Source: Gammaproteobacteria bacterium (GTDB lineage: Bacteria; Pseudomonadota; Gammaproteobacteria; Steroidobacterales; Steroidobacteraceae). From it: a DNA stretch of 64,000 nucleotides. Under the pieces are notes generated by a model. The model made no database searches, was not told the origin of the DNA, and saw nothing but the letters and a program-made list of their open reading frames with translations. Shown here piece by piece: positions 49,725 to 57,539 of this stretch (positions within the stretch are counted from its first letter, which is position 1; every line of letters starts with the position of its first letter). The stretch is from the NCBI GenBank assembly GCA_021773365.1, contig JAJFKF010000080.1, forward strand, positions 1 to 64,000, given 5' to 3'. A program made the position numbers and the translations under genes.

Positions 49725-50039
49725 ATGGGCTTGATCAGCATAGAACTGCCGGACGATGCCGAGAAAAGCCTATCTCAGGAGGCAAGGAATTCGCGTCGTA
49801 CCAAGTCAGAGCTCGCCCTCGAAGCGATCCTGGCGTACCTCCAGCAGTCGGAGTCCGAGCGAGACCTGGCAAACCTCGAGACGGCGGCCAAGAAACTGGC
49901 AGAACACCCGCAAAGTCGCCATGAATCCTTGCGGATCGCCGAGGAGTTTCTGATTCCCGAAAATGAAATCCAGGACACTACCGACAGGCACGCATTGGCC
50001 CCCGACCCCATCCAGCAGGTCCGCGCGCAGGTAGGCTGA
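49725..50039 (+). CDS. Ribbon-helix-helix protein, possible orphan antitoxin
   Basis: A 104-residue protein whose N-terminal 45 residues (SIELPDDAEKSLSQEARNSR, TKSELALEAILAYLQ) have the ribbon-helix-helix (CopG/Arc) pattern of many antitoxins; the acidic, loosely structured rest could be a toxin-binding tail. No toxin gene follows. Directly after the TGA the same frame stays open for 40 codons to a second stop at about 50162 (APVKFIAREPERLPEADVAL), which may be the tail of a broken neighbour or a nonsense-truncated extension. The rest of 50040-50294 holds nothing recognisable. Confidence 0.6.
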   Translation: MGLISIELPDDAEKSLSQEARNSRRTKSELALEAILAYLQQSESERDLANLETAAKKLAEHPQSRHESLRIAEEFLIPENEIQDTTDRHALAPDPIQQVRAQVG

Positions 50040-50294
50040 CTGATCCGGGTGCTGGAGCCGAAGGCGCCGGTGAAGTTCATTGCCCGCGAACCGGAGCGAC
50101 TGCCTGAGGCCGATGTGGCGCTCACCGCGGAGCGTATGGCTGAGTATGTCAGGCGGTTATGACCCGACGGCATCCTTACAGTCCATTTGACCAGCCAGGC
50201 AGCACTCCGTTTACTCGCGCACAGCTCTGTGCGTACGTCATCTGGATAATCTGGAGATGGCAGCCGCCTATTCCAGACACAATGGCGCCCGACC

Positions 50295-50660
50295 TTACCG
50301 CCGCCTGACCTCGCCGTTGAAATCCGGCATCGAGCTATAAGAAACCGGCCCGTCCGCATACCCTTGCGCACAATCCGGCGCGTCGCAACTTCGAGCATCG
50401 GACAGCCAGGATTGAAACTTCCATGTAGTCACGAACTTCAAGCCAGGTGCTGTCGTGCAGATCCGGACCCCGGCCCGCAAACCGTTGCCTTCCTGGACGG
50501 GACAGAGAGGGCCGCACTGCCGCGTACACGCGACCGAATATCCCACGTCCTCGACCTGCCCACGCGGGCAGCCCTCATCGACGATTCTGAGCCAGCCAAA
50601 CGCAATGATCGGACATGCGATTGCAATGACAAGCATCGAAATAGTGGACTTCGATCGCAT
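50295..50660 (-). CDS. Small exported cysteine-rich protein, unknown function
   Basis: A 121-residue protein with an N-terminal hydrophobic segment (TISMLVIAIACPIIAFGWL) and eight cysteines after it, including CTRQCGPLC and CDAPDC, suggesting export and disulfide bonding. The ATG at 50660 has GGGAG five bases upstream. No family recognised. It lies among accessory genes. Confidence 0.6.
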   Translation of the reverse strand: MRSKSTISMLVIAIACPIIAFGWLRIVDEGCPRGQVEDVGYSVACTRQCGPLCPVQEGNGLRAGVRICTTAPGLKFVTTWKFQSWLSDARSCDAPDCAQGYADGPVSYSSMPDFNGEVRRR

Positions 50661-50780
50661 GGAATCTCCCTCCCAGCCTCACTCTCCACTGCAGCGATGA
50701 TATTCAGGCGATTGCCGCCGAGGAAGCCTGCTCAACCGCTCGGCCAGCACATCAGCCTGCCGTGTTCCCCGAACCACCGC

Positions 50781-51350
50781 TCAGATCTTTACCCTCCGCA
50801 GTCGCCCATTCACCGCCTGCAGATCGAATCCCGCAGGATCGAATACTCCACCGCACCAGGCCAGCATCTCCTGATGCCGCCGGTGTTTTGGATTGCCTAT
50901 CGCGGCCAGGAAGTCAGCATAGCCATACGGCCCGCCGACATCCTCCGGCGGACAGGCGTTCGCCCCCGCAAGGCACAGTAACGGAGGGGCGTCCGCACTC
51001 ATCGATCCTTCGGGCTCGACTTCGACCGCATGTTCCCACCCATCGCCGAAGTCGTAGCTGTACCGGAACTGCCGGACGGACGGCGTCAGGGCCTCGGCCA
51101 GCGTGACGCGTCTTTCGTTTATCATGGGCTCGTCCTGGAAGTCCGGGTCCGGAATGCCGTAGCGTTGTCCCTTGATCTCAAACTCATGCAGGTGGCTGTC
51201 CGTCCAGCCCATGGCGATCTGGAAAGCCTTGTGCAGTTTCGCCAGCGTCACCTGTCCCGGTACGCGCAATGACCGCCAAACGGCGGGCTTGACGGCCTGG
51301 AGTTCGATTCGGAGGCGGTACATCGGGGTGGAGGAGGTTTTACGCTGCAT
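50781..51350 (-). CDS. Plasmid pRiA4b ORF-3 family protein
   Basis: A 189-residue protein matching the pRiA4b ORF-3-like family: MYRLRIELQAVKPAVWRSLR, HKAFQIAMGWTDSHLHEFEI, YSYDFGDGWEHAVEVE and the CPPEDVGGPYGYADFL motif. The function is unknown; the family often occurs on plasmids and in islands. The first ten residues before MYRLRIEL may be outside the true start. Confidence 0.85.
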   Translation of the reverse strand: MQRKTSSTPMYRLRIELQAVKPAVWRSLRVPGQVTLAKLHKAFQIAMGWTDSHLHEFEIKGQRYGIPDPDFQDEPMINERRVTLAEALTPSVRQFRYSYDFGDGWEHAVEVEPEGSMSADAPPLLCLAGANACPPEDVGGPYGYADFLAAIGNPKHRRHQEMLAWCGGVFDPAGFDLQAVNGRLRRVKI

Positions 51351-51669
51351 ATGGCGACGGAAGGGTAATCATGGAGCGGTTTGCAGGCAATGCGTCCGTG
51401 TCAGTGCGGCGGCGGACATGCAACCACAGCGGAATCCTCAGTAGTTGACGCGGTGTCCCTGCCACTGCTTTGCCTGCCGAAAGCGAACTCCACCCATAGG
51501 CATCCCGATCGAGTGGTCGCGGTGCACGGTTGGATGTCACTCCGAGGCCTATATCGCCCATTTACAACTTACGATCGCTAACGTCTATAACGCTATGCGC
51601 ATTAACGCCCGAAACGTTGACGCCAGAAGCGCTTTCGCCATGTGTTCACGCACTTCGCCGCCTGATGCA
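51351..51669. other. Gene-free stretch
   Basis: No convincing gene is present. A run of AACG motifs at uneven spacing around 51578-51625 is the only pattern seen; it could be a degraded operator and I give it no function. Confidence 0.4.
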
Positions 51670-51837
51670 AAACCCCGCCCCCCCCGCGAACCGGCGAGAG
51701 CGGGCGGGCGGGGGTCCTCACTAGGCCAGGATGCGCTGGACCGTGCCCGGTTCGCCGGGCAGCGGATCGGCGGCGCAGGGCTCCAGGGATTCGATGAGGT
51801 CCTCGGTACGCGCGATCTGCTGATCGATACGGGCACG
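51670..51837. repeat. Dispersed repeat, copy 1
   Basis: This stretch matches 57013-57187 at about 85 percent by eye, including CCAGGATGCGCTGGACCGTG against CCAGGAAGCGCTGGACCGTG. It carries the 3' end of a small minus-strand frame ending PCAADPLPGEPGTVQR plus a GC-rich inverted repeat after the stop. Here only the 3' part of the frame remains, and its 5' edge abuts the truncated gene at 51846. Confidence 0.7.
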
Positions 51838-51845
51838 GCGGGGCG

Positions 51846-52091
51846 AATCTCTGTCCAATTCGCGCGCCAGGACTGAAGCCGCCTCAGGAGCGCATGAAGC
51901 GTTCTTGAATATGAGACTTCGCACAGATACACCGACTGCCTCTGCATATTGACCGCGACCGCATCGCAGTACCAGTGCCGATCCCTGCGGGGTGCATTCC
52001 CAGGCTCAAGCTGAATCAGGCACTCTGTATTGACGAATACCGCCCTGTCGGCACGGAGGAATTCCGTGACCACACCCTGAAAGTAATCCAT
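51846..52091 (-). pseudogene. 5' part of a truncated gene interrupted by the dispersed repeat
   Basis: The first 82 codons (MDYFQGVVTEFLRADRAVF, CLIQLEPGNAPR, HWYCDAVAVNMQ, VYLCEVSYSR) read as a coherent soluble protein start. At about 51846 the frame runs straight into the antisense of the repeat and loses similarity to it. The missing C-terminal half and the junction with a repeat copy suggest a rearrangement. I believe intact homologues of about 150 residues exist but cannot name a function. Confidence 0.6.
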
Positions 52092-52136
52092 CTGATACTC
52101 CTAATCCTGACGCTGAATCAGCCAACCTTCCGGACC

Positions 52137-52637
52137 CTAACGTGCCCAGCCGGCCTGCTGGGCAGCAATGACGATCCGGGCACAGGCTTCCGCGTCCGAA
52201 CCCGCATCATGATGCCGCAAGGAAATATTCAGATGACGGCAGACATCCGGAAGCCTGGTTGGCCTCAGACCCCATACTGCCCTTGCTACCACCACCGTGC
52301 AGACAAACGGTCTCGGAACCCCTTGCACTCCATGGCTCCTGCAGCATGCCTCCAACACTCGTCTGTCGAACGGCGCGTTGTGCGCAGCCAGGAAATCCAC
52401 TTGCCGCAGTCTGGGCGCGATACCACCCCACAGATCACCGAAGGAAGGCGCATCGCAGACATCATGCCAGGCGATACCATGGATATGCGTGAACGAGAAC
52501 TGCGGACTCGGCGGACAGATCCGATACTGCTCATTGAGCACAATACGCCCGTCCTCGACGAGCACTACGCCAAGCGCGCAGGCACTATCCGGGCTGTGAT
52601 TTGCAGTCTCGAAATCGATTGCGGCGAAGATGGTCAT
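52137..52637 (-). CDS. DEDDh 3'-5' exonuclease, DnaQ/epsilon-like
   Basis: A 166-residue exonuclease of the DnaQ superfamily. The metal motifs are present: AAIDFETAN (Exo I, D-x-E), AHNAPFDRRVLEACC (Exo II) and HHDAGSDAEACARI (Exo III, H-x4-D). Stand-alone proteins of this size act in repair or RNA/DNA trimming rather than as the replicative subunit. It lies in the accessory patch, next to the truncated gene and on the same strand as the Fic gene. Confidence 0.9.
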   Translation of the reverse strand: MTIFAAIDFETANHSPDSACALGVVLVEDGRIVLNEQYRICPPSPQFSFTHIHGIAWHDVCDAPSFGDLWGGIAPRLRQVDFLAAHNAPFDRRVLEACCRSHGVQGVPRPFVCTVVVARAVWGLRPTRLPDVCRHLNISLRHHDAGSDAEACARIVIAAQQAGWAR

Positions 52638-52792
52638 CCCTACACGACCAATCGATACTCTCTATAAAACAGGCAATGAAGCGGCTGTGGCGCCGCGAAC
52701 TTTGTTTTCATGTCCCTTGCATCCCTACCATTTTTACCGACGCCAACTCTAACGTCAGCATCCCGCCTGTTGCAAGATTGATCCGATGTGGT

Positions 52793-54388
52793 TCATCCGC
52801 GCAAGAAGCCATCCGGAACCCCAGCTGCAGCCGCTCCAGGACTCCAGTACTGCGCCGGCGCCGGTATTCCATTCCGCCACTCGATGCGAACATCCGCACG
52901 CGGCAGGGTCAATCGCGCATGGGCCCCCGCCTCCACGAAGGCGTATGTGGAGGCCCAGGCGGAAATCGCCTCGTCCGTCGTAGCGGCAGCGCAGGCGGCT
53001 GTGACCCGCTGGGCGAATGAGAAGGCCCGGACGATGGGCGCGGGATCATTGTGCCGATTCAGGGCGCGCAGGGCCCCAAGATAATCGTCGCGCCAGACGG
53101 TAGGTACCGTGATCCGCGAGAGGCCCGCCGCCAGCAGTTCCTTGGTCATCATGATGCGGCTGATGCGCCCGTTCCCATCGACGAACGGATGAACGTCCGC
53201 AACGAGGAAATGCACGAACACCGCGCGCGCGAACGGATGATCCAGCCCGCCCATGATGTCCAGCCCTGCCCGCAGGGTGCCGCGAACCCGGCCTGGTGAG
53301 ACAAAGACCGTACTGCCGGCGGCGTTGGGCTGCTGTTTGTAGCGGCCGGGATCGTTCTCCGGACGGCTGGCCATGAGGTCGGCATGCCGGGCCCGGATCT
53401 CATCCTCGAATTCATCGCCGTCCACAGCCGAAGGTGCGCGCGCGCCGAGGTTGATGAGCTGACGGTATGTCGCCAGCACATCGTGTCCATCCTGCGGACG
53501 CTGCGGAGGGACCTCGCCGTCAAAGACAATGTGCCGGGCCTCCTCGATGAGAAAGCGCGTGCCTTCGATGTAGTTGGAGAAATACGCCTCGATGAAGGAG
53601 GCCGCAATCCGGCCGTCCGCGGATTCGGACTCCCGATGTGTCTCAGGCAAAGCGGTGGCGCGCAATGCCGCAGCGAGAAGTGTGTAACGGTTCACCGCCG
53701 CCTCGTCGTACGCCAGCCCCTTGCCGCGCGCCCGGCCCGCTGCGGATTCCAGGCGGGCATCGCGGGTGCCGAGAAGCGCCCCGATGACCCGATCGAGAAC
53801 AGCGAACTCCGCGTTCAGCCCGAGTTGCGGCGCCAGCGTGCGCGCCTGGTCCCGGATGCGATTCAGATGCTGCTCCCCCTCCTGGTCGCCAAGCCGGTCG
53901 AGCCATTCCTCGACCCCTTTTTGTCCGCAGGTTCTCGACACCCCTGCAGTGCTGCGCGAGGGCGTGAGGTTATCGAGCAATGCACGCGCGACAGAGGGCG
54001 CATACAGACCCAGCAGCGGGAAATCGCCCGGCTGGGGACCGGCGCCCTGGATGACCCTGATCTCCAGACCAGGGAGTGAGAACTTCCGCCGCGCATTCGC
54101 GTGGCACAGAAACACAAAACCCGGTCCGGTTCTCGCGCCATCGGAACCCACGGCACGCACCGGCTGCATCTCCCGCGCCGTCCTGCCTGAAAGCACGGCG
54201 CCAGGAAACAGATGCGCGGCGATCCGGAAGCCATGCCGCAGGCCGATAACCTCGAGCGGCTCGGTGAGATTGGCGGTATAGATCCCGCGGTGGAGCCTGC
54301 GCAGTTCGCCCGCCGCCGCTCGCCGGCGGACCTGGCGGTCGGCATTCGGAGCGGAACCGGTGAAGATGAGCTCGGCTGGGATGTCCAC
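52793..54388 (-). CDS. Fic-domain protein with AbiEi-like N-terminal domain
   Basis: A 531-residue protein. Fic enzymes transfer AMP (or similar) to target hydroxyls. The catalytic motif is HPFVDGNGR at residues 400-408, with the flap region before it, and a self-inhibitory S-x3-E-G motif at 271-276 (SNYIEG), as in class II Fic proteins. The first 150 residues (QVRRRAAAGELRRLHRGIYT, PGAVLSGRTAREM) resemble the winged-helix and following domain of AbiEi-like type IV antitoxins rather than the usual Fic N-terminus. The start is a GTG. A true AbiEi/AbiEii pair lies 2 kb away. Domain assignment of the N-terminus is by pattern only. Confidence 0.8.
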   Translation of the reverse strand: MDIPAELIFTGSAPNADRQVRRRAAAGELRRLHRGIYTANLTEPLEVIGLRHGFRIAAHLFPGAVLSGRTAREMQPVRAVGSDGARTGPGFVFLCHANARRKFSLPGLEIRVIQGAGPQPGDFPLLGLYAPSVARALLDNLTPSRSTAGVSRTCGQKGVEEWLDRLGDQEGEQHLNRIRDQARTLAPQLGLNAEFAVLDRVIGALLGTRDARLESAAGRARGKGLAYDEAAVNRYTLLAAALRATALPETHRESESADGRIAASFIEAYFSNYIEGTRFLIEEARHIVFDGEVPPQRPQDGHDVLATYRQLINLGARAPSAVDGDEFEDEIRARHADLMASRPENDPGRYKQQPNAAGSTVFVSPGRVRGTLRAGLDIMGGLDHPFARAVFVHFLVADVHPFVDGNGRISRIMMTKELLAAGLSRITVPTVWRDDYLGALRALNRHNDPAPIVRAFSFAQRVTAACAAATTDEAISAWASTYAFVEAGAHARLTLPRADVRIEWRNGIPAPAQYWSPGAAAAGVPDGFLRG

Positions 54389-54542
54389 AATCGTTGCCTA
54401 AGGCGGTGCCAATGGTGGGAAATGTCCGTATCTTTAACGTAACAGCCCAGTTATGTCTATAACTATCTCGTAATGAGCGTATCCGCCCCACCCCGCTGCG
54501 CAGCGGCGGGGGTGGGCCGCCAGCAAACCGCACGCCCTGTTC

Positions 54543-55228
54543 TCAGTGCCCCTCCATCAACGCCAGCGTCAGCCGAACCATCAGCTCCTTCTGCTTCGGC
54601 GCGCTTTCCGCAATCAGCAGCGCCAGCGCCACGATGGCGTTGTCCGCGAACCGCACCACCCCATCCTCGCGGTACAGCAGGCCGTTGCGCCGCAGATACT
54701 CCAGGAACAGCAGCGTACCGATGCGCTTGTTGCCGTCCGAGAAGGGATGGTCCTTGATCACGAATATAGAGCAGATGGGCAGGCGCGCGTCTGCACCATG
54801 AGCGGCCACAGCTTCCTGCACGGGCGCCAGCCCCTTCTCGGCGAGCCGCTGAGCGTTGAGGGTGTAGCCTTGGGTGAGGTGATCGCGCAGGACGCCCGTG
54901 GCCCACTGGCGGAAGATGACACCGTGTCTGAGTTCACGCGGTAGCCGACGGAGATGATGGCGTCCAGGTTGTAGTGCTTGAGGCGGCGGTTGACCTGGCG
55001 GTCGCCCTCGGATCGAACTATCAAGTAATCCTTGATAGTTGCCTCCTCGGCAAGCTCTTGTTCTGTATAAATATTCTGCAAGTGCAGGCTGACGTTCGCC
55101 AGCGTGGTGTCGAAAACCTCGGCCATCTGGGCCTGCGTCAGCCAGACGCTCGCCCCCTCCAGCCGGACCTGCACCGGCTGGCCAGCGGCTTCGAATATGA
55201 CCAGGCGGGCTTCTTCTGCGACATTCAT
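54543..55228 (-). pseudogene. Frameshifted RhuM-Fic (Doc-like) family gene
   Basis: The 5' frame (55228 down to about 54920) reads EEARLVIFEAAGQPVQVRLE, VWLTQAQMAEVF, RLKHYNLDAIISVGYRVNS, a RhuM-family start. It then shifts: FRQWATGVLRDHLTQGYTLN and AQRLAEKGL continue in another frame, and AHLLY and FVIKDHPFSDGNKRIG lie in two frames separated by a one-base change near 54765. The 3' frame ends with the Doc-type HPFSDGNKR motif and LMVRLTLALMEGH. About 100 middle residues of intact RhuM-Fic fusions are missing. Multiple lesions make it a pseudogene. A GC-rich inverted repeat around 54493-54522 lies just beyond its 3' end. Confidence 0.75.
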
Positions 55229-55296
55229 CGGCGGACTCCTGAAGGTCGATTCTGGATCAGACACGTCCCATGGGACAGCGCAAACCCACCCGCCTG

Positions 55297-55320
55297 CGGT
55301 GCGCGTGATCTGCCGATCGA
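55297..55320. repeat. 24-bp fragment of the dispersed repeat
   Basis: These 24 bases are identical to 57148-57171 in the same orientation, starting CGGTGCGCGTGATC and ending GCCGATCGA. They lie at the 3' end of the AbiEii gene, immediately beyond its stop, and look like a recombination scar. Confidence 0.6.
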
Positions 55321-55322
55321 AG

Positions 55323-56150
55323 TCAGGACATCCATTCCGGACAACCCTTCCAGGGCGCCCCGCGAAGTTTCGAGATCAACCGGGCGTGAACGAGTCTGGC
55401 GGCATCAAGTGCTTCAAAGCCGCTGCCAGGCGCCAGCAAGGGCGCAATGTCATTCCCGAACGCCGGAGCATCCAGTTTTGCCGCGAGGTTCGCCTCAAAC
55501 TGCGCGCGCGAGACCGCATGTGCCCCACGGTCCATGTACTCCCGGAAGCATCGCAGGAGTTTGCCGTCGTCGATTTCATGCTGCGTGAGCGCGAGCCACA
55601 GGTCGTAAAGGTCCCTTCCCTTCTTGCGCTGGTACAGCGCGCGCACTTTCGTGCCGAGGAGTTCTTCGAGCTCATAGGTCGTAACGGGAGCGCTGCCCGA
55701 GAACCACGGGTTGTCGACCGTCATGGGTCGCTTCTGGTGCCCGAGAATGGTGAATTGCTCGCGGGTATTGATCTCCAGCTTCAGTCGCATCGATTGAACC
55801 GGCAACGAAGTCGTTTCGAACCGGTAGTGCAGCGTTGCGCGCCCCTGATTGAGCTTCCAGCCCGGCGGGCCCAGCCACGAATCCAGCACGGCGCGCACCG
55901 CGTCGAGTGCCGGCCCTATCGGGCCCGGCTGCGTCTGCACCAGGTCGATGTCCTCTGAATACCTGCCCGGTGAGGCAAAGACGATCTTGTGCAGCGCTGT
56001 GCCGCCACGGAATGCCAGCATTCGGGCAATGGCCGGATCGGAAAACAGTTCGACGATGACCCTCGACAGGACAAGATCCTGCTCGACCTGAGCATCGCTC
56101 GGCCACGGTGCAATCGCACGCCAGGCGGTGATATTGGCCCTTGGAATCAT
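55323..56150 (-). CDS. AbiEii/AbiGii-type nucleotidyltransferase toxin
   Basis: AbiEii toxins are DNA polymerase beta-fold nucleotidyltransferases of type IV toxin-antitoxin and abortive phage-infection systems. In this 275-residue protein the GG[ST] motif is FRGGTALHK (G49-T51) and the metal motif is SEDIDLV (D67, D69). The KVRALYQRKKGRDLYDLW segment at about 168-185 is the conserved helical part. The ATG overlaps the antitoxin stop by four bases (ATGA), as is usual for abiEi-abiEii operons. The target (tRNA in MenT-like relatives) is not provable from sequence. Confidence 0.9.
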   Translation of the reverse strand: MIPRANITAWRAIAPWPSDAQVEQDLVLSRVIVELFSDPAIARMLAFRGGTALHKIVFASPGRYSEDIDLVQTQPGPIGPALDAVRAVLDSWLGPPGWKLNQGRATLHYRFETTSLPVQSMRLKLEINTREQFTILGHQKRPMTVDNPWFSGSAPVTTYELEELLGTKVRALYQRKKGRDLYDLWLALTQHEIDDGKLLRCFREYMDRGAHAVSRAQFEANLAAKLDAPAFGNDIAPLLAPGSGFEALDAARLVHARLISKLRGAPWKGCPEWMS

Positions 56151-56959
56151 TGATCGACGTCCACGTCCTCATTCGGGATCACGCGCCAGACGGTATGCAT
56201 GGCCTGCTTGCGACCACTCTTCTCCCAGGGCGCCAGTACCACTGCCCGGCAGCGCCGCCGCTCGAGCACCGCCATCAATGGGTCCGCCAACTGCGCCGAT
56301 CCGATCTTCTCCAGCAGATACCCCAACCGCTGCACGTCGGCTACAGTCTGCTTCTCGGCCACACTCGCCAGCGCCAGCGGATCGATGCGCTCGCTGAGCT
56401 CGCTGAGGACCGTGGCGACATTGCTCAGGTAGCCGGACGCGGCGGCGAATCGCACCAGGTCAAAGGCGGTCGTCTCGGCAGTGGCGACCGACATAGCGCC
56501 GGTATCTGTCTGCGTCCGGACAGTAACTGCGGAAGCGAAGGACCGGCTCATGTGGAAATCTATCCGCAGTCGTCCCATGCGGATCGGCCGCGTCGGCCGG
56601 TCCGTCACGATCTGCAACACCATGGGCTGCTGATGCGCCGCGCCGTGAATCGCCGCAGCGCTCAGCAAACCCACGTAGTACGGCTGCGCCAGGAACCGCA
56701 TCAGGTCATCGATGAACCAGGCCACCGGAGGCGCTCCCGCTGCGCGGTACTCCACCGGCACGATCACGTAGAACTTCCTGCGGGGGCTGATGATGCGCCC
56801 ACGCCGTTTCAAGCGCCGCAGGGCATTTTCGAGCGCGATATCCGAGCGCTCAGCGGCAGAGGCCGCCTCTGCGCGGGTGAATGAGTACCGCCCGCGGGAC
56901 TGCAGATGGTCTGTCCAGGCCGCCACAGAGGAGACCGCAGGAGAAGATTTCGCCACCAT
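56147..56959 (-). CDS. AbiEi-type antitoxin / transcriptional regulator
   Basis: The 270-residue antitoxin from the ATG at 56959 has a winged-helix N-terminus (RGRYSFTRAEAASAAERSDI, ALRRLKRRGRIISPRRKFYV) and the AbiEi C-terminal domain (PVAWFIDDLMRFLAQPYYVG, AAAIHGAAHQQPMVLQIVTD, TAFDLVRFAA). AbiEi usually autorepresses the operon by binding inverted repeats in its promoter. The longer frame from 57022 is unsupported. The upstream region from 56960 holds the dispersed repeat copy. Confidence 0.9.
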   Translation of the reverse strand: MVAKSSPAVSSVAAWTDHLQSRGRYSFTRAEAASAAERSDIALENALRRLKRRGRIISPRRKFYVIVPVEYRAAGAPPVAWFIDDLMRFLAQPYYVGLLSAAAIHGAAHQQPMVLQIVTDRPTRPIRMGRLRIDFHMSRSFASAVTVRTQTDTGAMSVATAETTAFDLVRFAAASGYLSNVATVLSELSERIDPLALASVAEKQTVADVQRLGYLLEKIGSAQLADPLMAVLERRRCRAVVLAPWEKSGRKQAMHTVWRVIPNEDVDVDQ

Positions 56960-57012
56960 AATGCTTTCAGAAGCTAGCGCTTTGTGTCGGGTTCCGCAAG
57001 CATAATGGCCGG

Positions 57013-57187
57013 CACAACCCACCCACCCCCGCCGCGCACCGGCGAGGGCAGGCGGGCGTCCTCACGAGGCCAGGAAGCGCTGGACCGTGCCCGGTTCGCC
57101 GGGCAGCGGATCGGCGGCACAGGGCTCCAGGGATTCGATGAGGTCCCCGGTGCGCGTGATCTGCCGATCGAGACGGGCGCCGACGTC
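57013..57187. repeat. Dispersed repeat, copy 2
   Basis: This copy contains the intact 3' part of the small minus-strand frame at 57062-57274 and the GC-rich inverted repeat after its stop. It aligns with 51670-51837 and contains the 24 bases seen again at 55297. All three copies lie within 5.5 kb in the toxin/defence patch. Confidence 0.7.
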
Positions 57188-57274
57188 GAACTCCAGGACA
57201 TTGGCGATATCCCGATCCTGCTCGGCGTTCTGGCGCTTCAGGGCCTGGGTGGCGACGATGAGACCGGACTGCAT
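57062..57274 (-). CDS. Small protein associated with the dispersed repeat, unknown function
   Basis: A 70-residue frame: LIVATQALKRQNAEQDRDIA, LDRQITRTGDLIESLEPCAA, ending in a proline/glycine-rich tail. The frame is open upstream to about 57350 with PARIRHQLAELRRQLQLMQS, so the real protein may begin at a non-ATG codon or a frameshift removed the start. The helical, charged composition suggests a small coiled protein. Its 3' half is duplicated at 51670. No other gene is seen in 57275-57539. Confidence 0.45.
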   Translation of the reverse strand: MQSGLIVATQALKRQNAEQDRDIANVLEFDVGARLDRQITRTGDLIESLEPCAADPLPGEPGTVQRFLAS

Positions 57275-57539
57275 CAGCTGCAGCTGGCGACGGAGCTCCG
57301 CGAGCTGGTGGCGGATGCGGGCGGGGTAGACTGTGGGGTAACCATGATGTCAATCATAGCCCGGAGATGTCCATGTTTCCGTGGGAAGTCCACAGGCCTT
57401 GGTTGAGGTCCGGAATTTCGGGGGAAGCCCAACACTTATCTGCGAAGACCCTTTTTTTAGTTGATTTCCGGCCACCGGCTGGCAGCGTTCGGCACAGGCA
57501 AACTTCGACGCGCCCGAGAGGATGGCATTTCAACCCCGC

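Noticed and set aside
49775-50398. 207-codon minus-strand frame
   Set aside because: Runs antisense to the ribbon-helix-helix gene and has arginine/serine-rich shadow composition.
53384-54079. 231-codon plus-strand frame
   Set aside because: Antisense to the Fic gene, no recognisable features.
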